Assembly (NCBI RefSeq): GCF_002706795.1
Contig: NZ_CP017705.1
Location: 762,001 to 826,000 of the forward strand
DNA from: Brevibacillus laterosporus DSM 25
Lineage (GTDB): Bacteria > Bacillota > Bacilli > Brevibacillales > Brevibacillaceae
DNA: 64,000 nucleotides
Direction of reading: 5' to 3'
Shown here: positions 43,607 through 52,760 of the stretch, in pieces
How the letters are laid out: each line of letters begins with the position of its first letter
Numbering within the stretch: the stretch's first letter is position 1
Program-made: the position numbers and the translations under genes
The notes under the pieces: generated by a model
Database searches by the model: none
What the model saw: only the letters and a program-made list of their open reading frames with translations
Told to the model about the DNA's origin: nothing

Positions 43607-44506
43607 CTAGGCTACCTGAGTTCGGTATTCTATCGGACTCAGGTTTTTTAATCGAGATTGAAACCGTTGCTGATTATAGAAATTAATGTAACCGTGAAGA
43701 GCTTCTTCCACTTCTTTATCTGTTTGAAACGAATGAAGGTACAAACACTCTGTTTTTAAATGCCCAAAGAACCCCTCAATACAGGCGTTATCTAAACAGT
43801 TACCTTTTCTAGACATACTTGCTACGATTTTATATTGCTGAAGGAACTGGTTATACTGCTTTGAGGTGTACTGGTATCCTTGATCACTGTGTAGGAGGAC
43901 TCCGCTTACATCCCGCTTTTTAATCGCTAATTTTACGGTATCCATTACGAGTCGTAAATCATTACGTTTGCTTGTTTTGTAGGCAACAACTTCGTTGTTA
44001 TACATGTCGTATATGACAGACAGATAAAGACGGCGACCATTAAATAGTATGTAGGTAATATCTGTAGCCCATTTCTCATTTGGCCGTGAGGCGCAAAAAT
44101 TTCGATTCAGCTTGTTTTCGGAGATGACAACCTTCTCTTTGCGCCCAAAGAATTTTCGTTTTTTACGGATTAGCGCTTGTATCCCAAGTTCCTTCATAAT
44201 GCGATACACACGTTTATGATTGACTTTTAGCCCGTACCTTCTAAATAACCACACTTTTATTCGGGGATACCCGTAAATACCTTTGACCTCTTGATGACAC
44301 TCCATGATCATTTCTCTTAATTTTTCATTTACCAATTGTTTTGAGGTGGGGTGTTTCTCACGAGAAAGCCACTTGTAAAAACCACTACGAGATACTTTCG
44401 TAATTTTACACAATAAAGTAATAGAATACTTTTTAGACAATTCTTTAATAAGCTCGAAAAAACAGCATTTATCTTTCGGTTTCACCTCTTTTCTAGACCT
44501 AGCCAC
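43607..44506 (-). CDS. IS3-family transposase OrfB
   Basis: A 299-residue DDE transposase identical in sequence to that at 25302-26201 (WATDITY, LLHSDQGYQY and CIEGFFGHLKTE give the D, D and E). Expected to be made as an OrfAB fusion by -1 frameshifting at the A6G site. Confidence 0.93.
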   Translation of the reverse strand: MARSRKEVKPKDKCCFFELIKELSKKYSITLLCKITKVSRSGFYKWLSREKHPTSKQLVNEKLREMIMECHQEVKGIYGYPRIKVWLFRRYGLKVNHKRVYRIMKELGIQALIRKKRKFFGRKEKVVISENKLNRNFCASRPNEKWATDITYILFNGRRLYLSVIYDMYNNEVVAYKTSKRNDLRLVMDTVKLAIKKRDVSGVLLHSDQGYQYTSKQYNQFLQQYKIVASMSRKGNCLDNACIEGFFGHLKTECLYLHSFQTDKEVEEALHGYINFYNQQRFQSRLKNLSPIEYRTQVA

Positions 44507-44790
44507 TTTTTTAAGAATTCGTTCTCTGCACGTAATCGAACTATCTCTTCCTCCGTACTCTCTGGCCTTATTCGTGGTCTTCCTCTAAGAGGATTTTTTG
44601 TTCTCCCGCGTTTTTCATCTAGTCCCTGTATACCTTCCTTTCTATAATGATCAACCCATCTTCTTAAAATAGAAGGGTCACTAATGCCGAGATCCCTTGT
44701 AAGTGTTTTGTACCCTTGTTCACCGCTCAAATAAAGCCGTACGGCTTTTAACTTAAAATCCTTTGAATATGTTTTTCTAATTTCCCCCAT
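44482..44790 (-). CDS. IS3-family transposase OrfA
   Basis: A 102-residue helix-turn-helix protein identical to that at 25018-25326, with the same frameshift heptamer near its 3' end. Confidence 0.93.
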   Translation of the reverse strand: MGEIRKTYSKDFKLKAVRLYLSGEQGYKTLTRDLGISDPSILRRWVDHYRKEGIQGLDEKRGRTKNPLRGRPRIRPESTEEEIVRLRAENEFLKKWLGLEKR

Positions 44791-44907
44791 AGAAAATTCC
44801 CCTCCTAGTTAATACAGTAAGGGGTCTTGCTTCTTACTGTCTACTAAAAGGGGATAATATCACTAATAGAAGGTGTGCTCTGTGCGAAAAGGACAGTGAG
44901 TATTTAT

Positions 44908-45030
44908 TTATCCACCAATCCCATGATCGTATTGAATCACTCTATCATTTGCCTTTGCCACTGCTACATCCGCCACCTGACTACACAACCCAAAGATCAT
45001 TACTAGCGAAAGCAAAAAGACTTTCATCAT
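44908..45030 (-). CDS. propeptide C: putative secreted signalling peptide of the RRNPP type
   Basis: A 40-codon gene with GGAGGTAAGGA-ATGATG, overlapping the last 50 nt of regulator C, exactly as propeptide A overlaps regulator A. The product has the same signal segment (VFLLSLVMIFGLCSQVAD), a variable spacer (VAVAKANDRV) and the C-terminus IQYDHGIGG. The spacer and the last residues vary relative to A (TPYEHGVGG), the pattern expected for paralogous signals that diverge in specificity. The IS copy inserted 45 bp downstream, removing the native terminator. Confidence 0.82.
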   Translation of the reverse strand: MMKVFLLSLVMIFGLCSQVADVAVAKANDRVIQYDHGIGG

Positions 45031-46393
45031 TCCTTACCTCCTCCATAATTTTTTTATAATCCTGTTTCTGTTGCCCTGTCGCGTGGTATCTATGTGCTTC
45101 AAAAAGTGTTACGCAGCGTATGAAATTCTTGTGATCGTTCGTAGTAGTAGATAAAGTGAGACATCGTAGGGTTTCGACTATTCCTTTATGAAAACGTTCA
45201 TTTTTGAACTGGTAAATCGCTAACTGATACCTGAACCGAAGATGGCGTTCTACATTAATCGTGTCTGTGTATCCATCAAAGCAATCTATCTCTAATGAAA
45301 AATTCTCTAGGATGTTGTCTATTGAAAAATCATATTTATTTGCAGATTCTACAATGGTCACTAGGCCAGCAAGAAGCTCCTTTGGGTTATCCTCAAGGAA
45401 AGCAATATAATCTGGAAGAATATCTAATTGTCCCATGAGTAGGTCAAACGTATATCGATTTGCTCGGGCCCATAATCGGAACTTCTGTACCTCCTTTTGG
45501 CCTACTTCATCAAGATTTTCAAACCAGCCTAAATCAGCATATCCAGCAGCGTACTCATTTGCCTTTTTATACAAGCCTTGTTTTTCTAATGCTTCTGATT
45601 TTAATAAATAGGCCTGTCCATAATAGACAACCAAATGTCGCTCTGTTTTAAGAGGTTCACCTTTTCTATTACTTTTCTGCTTATTTTGTTCATTTTCGTA
45701 GACTAAGGTAGCCAACTCTCTTAACTCGTCTGCATATTTCTCTACTTCTTTCCACTTATGCAGAGTAAAGCTCACATTGGCTAGCTGCAATAACGCGTCC
45801 AATTGATGACCTTCCGAGAGTCGCTTTCGAAACGGTTCAAAACGAATAACAGCTTTTCCATTCTCTTCGGCATTGCTTCCAAGTAGCGCTCGAAATAAAC
45901 GATATTGACTAATAACAGATCTTTCTGAATGGCTATTTTTTTCGTTATCAACCACCAACTGGTAAAAATAAGCGGATTCCTTCTGTTTTCCCTTATAAAA
46001 CAGCTGCTCTGCTACGGCAAAGAGAACTTCGATGTTTTTAGGGTCCTCCAACAACTGGGGGATCACCATCTGTATACAGTCATGCCTCCCTAATTCTGCA
46101 CATTGAACCAGATAGGGTCTAACTCGTCGCTTCGAAACCTTTCCTCTTTGGAAGCATTCCTCCACATATAAATCGTACAGCCATCCAGTAGGCTCGCCAA
46201 AAGCTCGTCCAATCGCATTTAATTGATCAATGGTTAATGCCCGGATAGGATTTCCTTTTAAGAATCCACTTAAGTGCCCGGCATTGATATTAGTCAATTC
46301 ACTGAGTTTACTAAGCGTGTAGTTATATGATTTGATGCGATATTCAATTTCCGACCGTATCGATCGCACCATCACATGATTACTCCCGACCAT
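44981..46393 (-). CDS. HTH-TPR regulator C, RRNPP (AloR-like) peptide receptor
   Basis: 470 residues, a full-length paralogue of regulator A. The helix-turn-helix is YTLSKLSELTNINAGHLSGF near 26-45, followed by the same array of helical TPR-like repeats (LLQLANVSFTLHKWKEVEKY, LVVYYGQAYLLKSEALEKQG). ATG at 46393 behind AAGGAG. The propeptide gene overlaps its end. Differences from A are spread over the TPR region, as expected if each reads its own peptide. Confidence 0.85.
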   Translation of the reverse strand: MVGSNHVMVRSIRSEIEYRIKSYNYTLSKLSELTNINAGHLSGFLKGNPIRALTIDQLNAIGRAFGEPTGWLYDLYVEECFQRGKVSKRRVRPYLVQCAELGRHDCIQMVIPQLLEDPKNIEVLFAVAEQLFYKGKQKESAYFYQLVVDNEKNSHSERSVISQYRLFRALLGSNAEENGKAVIRFEPFRKRLSEGHQLDALLQLANVSFTLHKWKEVEKYADELRELATLVYENEQNKQKSNRKGEPLKTERHLVVYYGQAYLLKSEALEKQGLYKKANEYAAGYADLGWFENLDEVGQKEVQKFRLWARANRYTFDLLMGQLDILPDYIAFLEDNPKELLAGLVTIVESANKYDFSIDNILENFSLEIDCFDGYTDTINVERHLRFRYQLAIYQFKNERFHKGIVETLRCLTLSTTTNDHKNFIRCVTLFEAHRYHATGQQKQDYKKIMEEVRNDESLFAFASNDLWVV

Positions 46394-46507
46394 GTAAACA
46401 CTCCTTTTTAACGAAATATCAATATTTTACTATATTTTACATTTATTTCAGAGAATTCGCTACTAAAATCTCAAAAAATGTAAAATTTTATATTTTTCGA
46501 CAAATGA

Positions 46508-46556
46508 AAGAAAGCTTCCTTTCTGTGAGATCAATCGATCACACCGCGAAGGAAGC
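46508..46556 (-). terminator. terminator of the inorganic pyrophosphatase gene
   Basis: On the minus strand GGCTTCCTT pairs with AAGGAAGCTT across a long, partly self-paired loop (TGTGATC/GATCTCACA), followed by TCTTTC. It lies 35 bp after the stop. Confidence 0.7.
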
Positions 46557-46590
46557 CTTGATTTTATTGAATGAATGGTTTTTTTTGGAA

Positions 46591-47523
46591 TTACATCTTG
46601 CTAAATGCTTCTGTTAATACTGGTACAATTTGTTTCTTACGAGATACAACACCTTTTAAAAGTGCTTTGTTATCTTCTAAAGTCACGTTGAATGCTTGCT
46701 CTACAGCCTTAGTAGCACGACCTACCGCCAAGCCAACGGAATCATTATTTAGAATATCTGTCACGACAAATAGGAACAAATCTAACCCTTTTTCTTCAAT
46801 GATAGAAGTTAGATGCGATTCGATTTCAGCCTGATTAACTAGCACATCATTCACATCAACTGCATTTACTTGAGCGATTTCCACTTTGGAATTACCCATA
46901 GCAAACTCTTTTGAGTCAAGAGAAATCAATTGGCTAATTGTTTTGTCGCTAAGGTCTGCACCTGCTTTTAACATTTCTAAGCCATAGGCTTGCAAATCAA
47001 CCCCAGCAATTGCTGCTAGTTCATGAGCTGCTTTCACATCTTGTTCCGTGCAAGTTGGGGATTTGAGCAACAGCGTGTCAGAAATGATTGCAGAAAGCAT
47101 AAGACCAGCAATCGTTTTCGTTACCTCTACACCGTTCTCTTTATACATTTTATTTAAAATAGTAGTCGTGCATCCAACTGGCTCAGCACGGAAATACAGT
47201 GGGTGATTTGTCTCAAAGTTAGCGATACGGTGATGATCAATAACCTCAACCACGCGAACCTGATCGATGTCGTTCGCACTTTGTTGACGCTCATTGTGAT
47301 CTACAAGGATAACATCTTGAGCTTCTGTCGCTATGGTTTCTACTAAGCGTGGAGCCTCCACGTTAAAGTATTTGAGGACGAATTCTGTTTCTCCGTTCAT
47401 GTTGCCTAAACGAACTGGTTCCACGTTTGCCCCCAATTTTGTTTTTAAATCTGCATAAATCAATGCGGAACAAATCGTATCTGTGTCTGGGTTTTTATGT
47501 CCGAAAATTAGTGTTTTTTCCAT
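46591..47523 (-). CDS. ppaC: manganese-dependent inorganic pyrophosphatase
   Basis: A 310-residue family II pyrophosphatase of the DHH superfamily, hydrolysing PPi to phosphate. Metal ligands are visible in [13 protein letters not shown] (H9, D13, D15), VDHNE and the DHH motif in [12 protein letters not shown]. The C-terminal DHHA2 domain ends in [16 protein letters not shown]. Length and motifs fit PpaC of Bacillales. The start at 47523 follows AAGGAGAA. Monocistronic housekeeping gene. Confidence 0.95.
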   Translation of the reverse strand: MEKTLIFGHKNPDTDTICSALIYADLKTKLGANVEPVRLGNMNGETEFVLKYFNVEAPRLVETIATEAQDVILVDHNERQQSANDIDQVRVVEVIDHHRIANFETNHPLYFRAEPVGCTTTILNKMYKENGVEVTKTIAGLMLSAIISDTLLLKSPTCTEQDVKAAHELAAIAGVDLQAYGLEMLKAGADLSDKTISQLISLDSKEFAMGNSKVEIAQVNAVDVNDVLVNQAEIESHLTSIIEEKGLDLFLFVVTDILNNDSVGLAVGRATKAVEQAFNVTLEDNKALLKGVVSRKKQIVPVLTEAFSKM

Positions 47524-47639
47524 AATCGTTCTCCTTATTCGGTGTTTTAGGGATATAATTATCATATCATAGGAGTCATGACACTCTCCCTTTACATTAT
47601 AAATATAAAATTCATGTTTTTGAATCCTTCTGTAAAACT

Positions 47640-48983
47640 TTACACTTTTATTCCCATTTTTTTTGGTGTGATATGTACTACGCCAATCCCCTCCACAACC
47701 TGAATCTCTGTGCCATATGGTTTTGATAGCTCTGCTACTCGTTTTACAATCGCTTCATTCCTACTTAGCTCAGGAAAACCATTTTGATGACGTTTTTTGC
47801 CACATCCGAGCTCAATAGGGTACAGGGTAATCTCTTTTATTTGACCATTCTCCATACTCCATGAAGCGATGACCGATTCCATGACCTCAGGAATCGACAG
47901 CAAGCCTTTTGTCCCTTGATTTGTTTTCGAGTCCATGGCCTGCATAATGCTCATATCCTGTGGGAATGAATTGGCATCATAAAATTCCTGTGGTAACACT
48001 TCCAGGGTTTCATCCTGAAAAATAAAATTACTTAGGCTATAAAAAATCGGTCGATTCTGATAAATCTCGATACCGCGTAGCGTATGTGGCCCGTGCCCGA
48101 CTACCGCATGGGCGCCAGCATCAATAAACCTACGGGAAGCTATCTCCACAAAATCAGCGGGAAGCTGCTTATTTGCCCCTTTCATTTCATGAGCATGGAA
48201 GCTTACGATGACATAATCCGCTTGACGTGTTGCATCATCAATGCTGGCTTCCAGACGTTTCATATCCTGCTCATGCGGCATTGTGAGCAATTTTTCTTTT
48301 TCTCCCGCATAAAAAATGGCAGGATATCCATACAAATCATAGCCAAACGGTAGAACTCCTTCTGGTAATGGGGACAGAAATGCCTCTTCCACCAGCATTT
48401 CATATAGAGCATTTACCTCTGTTTGACTAGCGATTCGTTTCAATACCTCAAAATCGGCTTGCGATACTAGATGTTTTTTCACATGTCTTAGCCCATTCAC
48501 ACCGGGACGACCTTTCCCGTCGCGGCGCTGTTCGGAAGCCAGATGGGTTTGATGAAAGGAGGAGGTCACAGAAAGAAGCGCTACTCTCCCTGAAGGGGTA
48601 TCCAAATAGACAGGCCGGCCAGCTTCAAACAGATTGGCCCCCATCCCTGTGTGCAATAGCCCAGCTTCTCGCAGATATTTGTTAGTAAGTAACAAGCCAT
48701 CATGGCAAAAATCCATTGAGTGATTGTTGGCTGTGCCCACTACATTAAATCCGTATGCCACTACATCCTCCAATCGATCGGGGGTTGTTTGCACATGAGT
48801 ACCGCCAGAAATCGCATTTGGGGTACCTTCATTGTAAGAAACATGCATCTCTAAATTAGTCAGGCGTACATCTGCCTGACAAATAAGCTTTGCAATCTCC
48901 TGGAAGCTTGGTTCCTGATAGCTGGGTACTCGTCTGGTTTGAAGATAATCTCCTGTAGTTACGAAGGTCATGATTGAATTCAT
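47640..48983 (-). CDS. CapA-family metallophosphatase-like protein
   Basis: A 447-residue protein of the CapA/PgsA family (PGA_cap domain): FVTTGDYLQ at the start, [35 protein letters not shown] and [19 protein letters not shown] carry the conserved D/N/H metal ligands. No signal peptide or membrane anchor is seen, unlike capsule-linked CapA, so it may act on a cytoplasmic substrate. It starts 2 nt after the MFS gene ends, the third gene of an operon with an M20 amidohydrolase and an MFS permease, suggesting use of an imported conjugate. The ATG at 48983 has GGGAGG upstream. Confidence 0.85.
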   Translation of the reverse strand: MNSIMTFVTTGDYLQTRRVPSYQEPSFQEIAKLICQADVRLTNLEMHVSYNEGTPNAISGGTHVQTTPDRLEDVVAYGFNVVGTANNHSMDFCHDGLLLTNKYLREAGLLHTGMGANLFEAGRPVYLDTPSGRVALLSVTSSFHQTHLASEQRRDGKGRPGVNGLRHVKKHLVSQADFEVLKRIASQTEVNALYEMLVEEAFLSPLPEGVLPFGYDLYGYPAIFYAGEKEKLLTMPHEQDMKRLEASIDDATRQADYVIVSFHAHEMKGANKQLPADFVEIASRRFIDAGAHAVVGHGPHTLRGIEIYQNRPIFYSLSNFIFQDETLEVLPQEFYDANSFPQDMSIMQAMDSKTNQGTKGLLSIPEVMESVIASWSMENGQIKEITLYPIELGCGKKRHQNGFPELSRNEAIVKRVAELSKPYGTEIQVVEGIGVVHITPKKMGIKV

Positions 48984-48985
48984 GA

Positions 48986-50287
48986 TTACTTTCCCTCCCA
49001 ATCAGCAGTATGAGATAATTTGACCTGTTCCTTGCGTTTTACGTTCAAGAGGAACAGCCAACCACTAGTAACATAAATAAACGCATTCAGAAGTACTACC
49101 TGATGAAATCCGTTGGTCAGATTAGCTCCAGCAGCTTGTACGATGGCTCCTGTCACGAGGGGGGAAATCATACCTGCCAACGTTACTAGTCCAGACATAA
49201 CCCCCATAATTAGACCTGTTCGCTCAGGTAATAGTGTACTTCCAATCACAGAAGCAAGGCTTCCTGCTGTTGTCGTTAATCCTATTCCTAAACAAAAGAG
49301 GCAAAGAAGTATTGACGTAGATTGAAACAAAGGAACTAGGCTAAACAAAATACCGCCTGTCAGTACAGCAATGCCGCCGACTGCTACATATGATTGGCGT
49401 ACCAGCTTCGTTCTTTGAAACAAACGGTCTGCTAACATACAAGCTAGCAACGTGATTAGTCCAGCGATTGTACCAATTATGGCGATAGATGTGCTCATCT
49501 GAGTAGAACTCAGCTTCATTACTTTCACTAGATATGTTGGTAACCAAACCAACACGAAGGTCACACCCCACATCTGTGCAAAGTAAAGCAGGAAAGAAAA
49601 TAGGAAGTCTGCTGATAATAATATGTGACGGACATCAGACCAATGCAACGCGGAGGATTTACTTACAGACTGGCTTGTTGCGAGTTGGGCAAAGTGACTC
49701 TTTGGCGATACATGATTTTCAGACACCCCTTTCCCGTCCGGACGATCCTTTCCACCTACTAGCCAGAACATTACCCAGACGAGGCTTACGGCTCCCAACG
49801 CAGCCCAGGCCCATCTCCATCCCCAGTGTTCAATAGAGGATACCAAAGCAGGAGTAAACAAACTAGAACCAATGGACGCCCCCAAGGTTAACAAGGCAAA
49901 AATAAAGCCACGTCGCTCTGCGGGAAACCACTTGCTAATGTGACTAACAATGACTGGCCATGTAGGTCCTTCTCCGATTCCTAGCAGAACCCTCGCCATT
50001 ATTAAGATAGGTAAGCTCGTAATTACAAGTGAGCCAGCTTGTATAACTGTCCAGCAAATCGCTAGGATCGTCAGCATTTTTTTGGTACCTATCCTGTCAG
50101 ATACGCCTGCCCCAATGACACCAGCAATAGCAAAAAACCAGAAAAAACTGCTACCAACCACTCCCCATTGTGTTGGACTAAGCGTCATCTCCTGAATAAT
50201 TTGGGTAGCGGAATATCCAGCAATCGATTTATCCAGATAGTTAATCATGTATAAAACAAATAGAAATACGACCGTTACCCATGCCAT
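48986..50287 (-). CDS. MFS transporter, anion:cation symporter (ACS) family
   Basis: A 433-residue permease with twelve helices. The N-terminal YMINYLDKSIAGYSATQI and the TM2-3 motif GAGVSDRIGTKKM are typical of the ACS group (hexuronate, glucarate, phthalate and N-acyl compound importers). GEGPTWPV in TM4 is another family mark. It lies between the M20 amidohydrolase (40 nt upstream) and the CapA-like gene, so it probably imports the amidohydrolase substrate. Ribosome binding site AGGGGGAG. Confidence 0.88.
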   Translation of the reverse strand: MAWVTVVFLFVLYMINYLDKSIAGYSATQIIQEMTLSPTQWGVVGSSFFWFFAIAGVIGAGVSDRIGTKKMLTILAICWTVIQAGSLVITSLPILIMARVLLGIGEGPTWPVIVSHISKWFPAERRGFIFALLTLGASIGSSLFTPALVSSIEHWGWRWAWAALGAVSLVWVMFWLVGGKDRPDGKGVSENHVSPKSHFAQLATSQSVSKSSALHWSDVRHILLSADFLFSFLLYFAQMWGVTFVLVWLPTYLVKVMKLSSTQMSTSIAIIGTIAGLITLLACMLADRLFQRTKLVRQSYVAVGGIAVLTGGILFSLVPLFQSTSILLCLFCLGIGLTTTAGSLASVIGSTLLPERTGLIMGVMSGLVTLAGMISPLVTGAIVQAAGANLTNGFHQVVLLNAFIYVTSGWLFLLNVKRKEQVKLSHTADWEGK

Positions 50288-50327
50288 CAGAGACTCCCCC
50301 TACACATTTTCTCTGATCCATTCTTGG

Positions 50328-51554
50328 TCATGATGTTGTTTTTACTGCCCCCTCATCTTCAGATACAACTAAATGCTCAGCAAGTAAGCCCAAAAATAGC
50401 TTACCGATCTGTAGCATCGAGCGTTCATCCACATCAAACATCGGATGGTGGTGCGGATATGTGGCATTTATTTCACTATTTCCGCCTCCTACACCGATAA
50501 AATTCCCCGGTATTTTCTGCAAATAATAAGCAAAGTCCTCACCACCCATCTGTGGGGGAACCCGAATGACTCGTTCATTCCCGACTAGCTGCTTCGCGAT
50601 AGCCTCCACTCTCCTGGTCTCCGCCGGATCATTCCAGACAGACGGATAGCCTCTGCGATACGTAAATTGAACAGTAGCGCCAGCGCCTTCAACTGTATGC
50701 TGGACGATTTGTTGCATTTCCTTTTCAATGCTAGTACGTGTTTCTTCACTAAATGTTCGGACTGTTCCCAGAATCTGTGCAGTATCTGGAATTACATTGT
50801 AAGTAGCGCCACTTTGAAAGGAGCCTATCGTTACTACAGCCGGCTGTAAGGGATCTACACGTCTGCTCACCACTTGCTGTAAATTCAGAATAAGCTGGCT
50901 ACCAATCACTACTGGATCAATGGACTCATGAGGACTTGCTCCATGTCCACCTTTGCCTTGAATTTCAATTTGAAATTCATCGCCCGCAGCCAGCATATAT
51001 CCTTCTTGTACGCCAATCACTCCCAGCGGTAGTCCTGAGAATACATGCGCCCCATAAATAACATCCACTCCATCCAGGCAACCATCCTCTACCATCGAGA
51101 TCGCCCCGCCAGGAATTAGCTCCTCTGCATGCTGAAAGATTAATACCACTGTTCCACTAAGTTCATGCTCATACTCTTTGATGATTTTAGCCGTTCCCAA
51201 TAAAGCCGCTGTATGGATATCATGTCCACATGCATGCATGACCCCAGGAACCCTTGACTTATATTCCACCTGCTTCTCATCCTGAATCGGAAGCGCATCA
51301 AAATCGGCTCGTAACGCCACCGTTTTACCTGGCTCCCCTGAGCTCTTCTGTTTTTTTCCATAGATCGTAGCAACAATTCCTCGACCACCAACCCCTTCCT
51401 GTACTTCAATACCAAGCTTTCTCAAATAAGCAGCAATTTTTTTGGGTGTCTCTACCTCTTGAAAAGACAGCTCTGGGTACATATGAAAATCCCGACGTAA
51501 GTCCACCATTTCCGTGTACAGTTCTTCTAATTTGGTACATGCCTGATGTAGCAT
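50328..51554 (-). CDS. M20-family amidohydrolase/peptidase
   Basis: A 408-residue zinc-type hydrolase of the hippurate hydrolase/N-acyl-amino-acid amidohydrolase group. Metal-binding motifs are HACGHDIHTA, FQHAEELIPGG and the C-terminal HHHPMFDVDE; the dimerisation domain contains GKGGHGASPHESIDP. It cleaves amide bonds of N-acylated amino acids. First gene of a leftward operon with an MFS importer and a CapA-like protein. ATG at 51554 with GGGAGG upstream. Confidence 0.92.
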   Translation of the reverse strand: MLHQACTKLEELYTEMVDLRRDFHMYPELSFQEVETPKKIAAYLRKLGIEVQEGVGGRGIVATIYGKKQKSSGEPGKTVALRADFDALPIQDEKQVEYKSRVPGVMHACGHDIHTAALLGTAKIIKEYEHELSGTVVLIFQHAEELIPGGAISMVEDGCLDGVDVIYGAHVFSGLPLGVIGVQEGYMLAAGDEFQIEIQGKGGHGASPHESIDPVVIGSQLILNLQQVVSRRVDPLQPAVVTIGSFQSGATYNVIPDTAQILGTVRTFSEETRTSIEKEMQQIVQHTVEGAGATVQFTYRRGYPSVWNDPAETRRVEAIAKQLVGNERVIRVPPQMGGEDFAYYLQKIPGNFIGVGGGNSEINATYPHHHPMFDVDERSMLQIGKLFLGLLAEHLVVSEDEGAVKTTS

Positions 51555-51806
51555 CGGCTTTCCTCCCTCGTAAGATCAATATGTGATATTTGCTAGTGCC
51601 AACAAACAAATGCCACTTGGTTCATCATGAATGGATTTTGACGAAAAAACTTACTGTTTTTTATCAGAATTATCAGTTATTACCTATTGTACTTTCTGGA
51701 TGAATGCATCGCAAGGTAAGAAGCAAAACAGTGACGAGATACTTATTGTTTATTCCCAACATTTACGATAGTCTTGAAAAGACAGCATAAACTAGGAGGT
51801 ACATCT

Positions 51807-52382
51807 ATGAAAAAAATCGTAGTAGCATTATTTGCCCTCATGCTTCTTTTAACTGCTTGTGACCCCCTCCGTTCTACCGAAAATGACCCTATTGCACAGC
51901 AGGACATGATTTCTCTTTTACAGCCTAAACTAGAAAAAGCGTCTACTTATGAAAAATTTACTCGCGTTTATGCCAAAGAAGCCGTTGGAGGCGAAAAGAT
52001 CGCAACCATCACCAAAGATGGTGTAGAAACAGAAAATACCGCCGTGGCTAAGGATATGATCGTGAAAAACCAAACCGAAGCGAAAGAAATGTACATTTTA
52101 AAACCGGACAAGTTTGCTAAAAGATATAAACAAATCGGCCAAGCAAAAGATGGATTTAAAGAGTATCAAGCAGTAGGTGAAATTAAAGCGATTGAAGTAA
52201 CCTCCGACTTGCTAAAAGAAGCTCAGATCCCTACACAGGAATTTTACTTTATTGCAGCTTGGGATGAGAAAATGATCGTTAAGGAAGGCGACTATCTCGT
52301 ATCGCCGCTGGACTATTCTGAAGTATATCGCATCGCCAAAAAGGAATTTTTTGAGACCTATCGGTTGAAGGAAACGAAGTAA
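51807..52382 (+). CDS. lipoprotein of unknown function
   Basis: A 191-residue protein with a lipobox (ALMLLLTAC, Cys at about 18). The mature part is mixed alpha/beta with a strand pair near VYAKEAVGGEKIATITKD and DPxx-free charged helices. I do not recognise the family. The start at 51807 is behind AGGAGG; an upstream TTG reading is not needed. Monocistronic, convergent with the qox operon. Confidence 0.75.
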   Translation: MKKIVVALFALMLLLTACDPLRSTENDPIAQQDMISLLQPKLEKASTYEKFTRVYAKEAVGGEKIATITKDGVETENTAVAKDMIVKNQTEAKEMYILKPDKFAKRYKQIGQAKDGFKEYQAVGEIKAIEVTSDLLKEAQIPTQEFYFIAAWDEKMIVKEGDYLVSPLDYSEVYRIAKKEFFETYRLKETK

Positions 52383-52417
52383 GATATCACAGATCAACCA
52401 ACCTAGAGTTCTAATAG

Positions 52418-52455
52418 AAAAAGGAGCCCGATCCATCGAGATTAGGCTCCTTTTT
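52418..52455. terminator. bidirectional terminator between lipoprotein gene and qoxD
   Basis: AAAAAGGAGCC (52418-52428) and GGCTCCTTTTT (52445-52455) form a perfect 11-bp stem with T tracts on both strands, between convergent genes. Confidence 0.88.
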
Positions 52456-52475
52456 AATTCTTTAGTTATAACCGA

Positions 52476-52760
52476 TCACTGATAACCCCAGATCATGCAT
52501 AGTAAGGTTCCGAAAACGGTAACAAGCGCTATGAATAATGCGTAATAGAGATTGGTATAAATTGATACTTTGTCTCCTGTTTCACTCGTGTGCATAAATA
52601 CAACGAGCTGTACGGCAGCTTGAATGAATGCTGTTGCAAGCAAAATTGTCATCCCGACTGCAAATGAAATGTCAAAGAAATAAACAGTCAAAGCCAATGC
52701 AGTAAGAATCATCGACAATCCAAAGCCCATTACCTGTTTGCGTGGGAATAATTCTCTCAT
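52476..52760 (-). CDS. qoxD: quinol oxidase subunit IV
   Basis: A 94-residue three-helix membrane protein (GLSMILTALALTVYFFDISF, then ILLATAFIQAAVQLVVFMH and ALFIALVTVFGTLLCMIWGY), the standard subunit IV of bacterial haem-copper oxidases (DUF/COX4_pro). Last gene of qoxABCD; it overlaps qoxC by 4 nt, implying translational coupling. Confidence 0.92.
   Translation of the reverse strand: MRELFPRKQVMGFGLSMILTALALTVYFFDISFAVGMTILLATAFIQAAVQLVVFMHTSETGDKVSIYTNLYYALFIALVTVFGTLLCMIWGYQ

Larger units (their letters stand above)
43564..44862 (-). mobile_element. IS3-family (IS150-type) insertion sequence, copy 2, complete
   Basis: 1299 bp, the inverted twin of copy 1, with the same termini. It is flanked by a clear 3-bp target duplication CTA (43561-43563 and 44863-44865). 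It landed 45 bp downstream of propeptide C and separates that cassette from the Spo0E-like gene. Each copy having its own duplication argues for two independent insertions. Confidence 0.94.

Noticed and set aside
24946..44862. Composite transposon bounded by the two IS copies
   Set aside because: Each copy has its own 3-bp flanking duplication (TTT and CTA). A composite transposition would leave matching duplications only at the outer ends.
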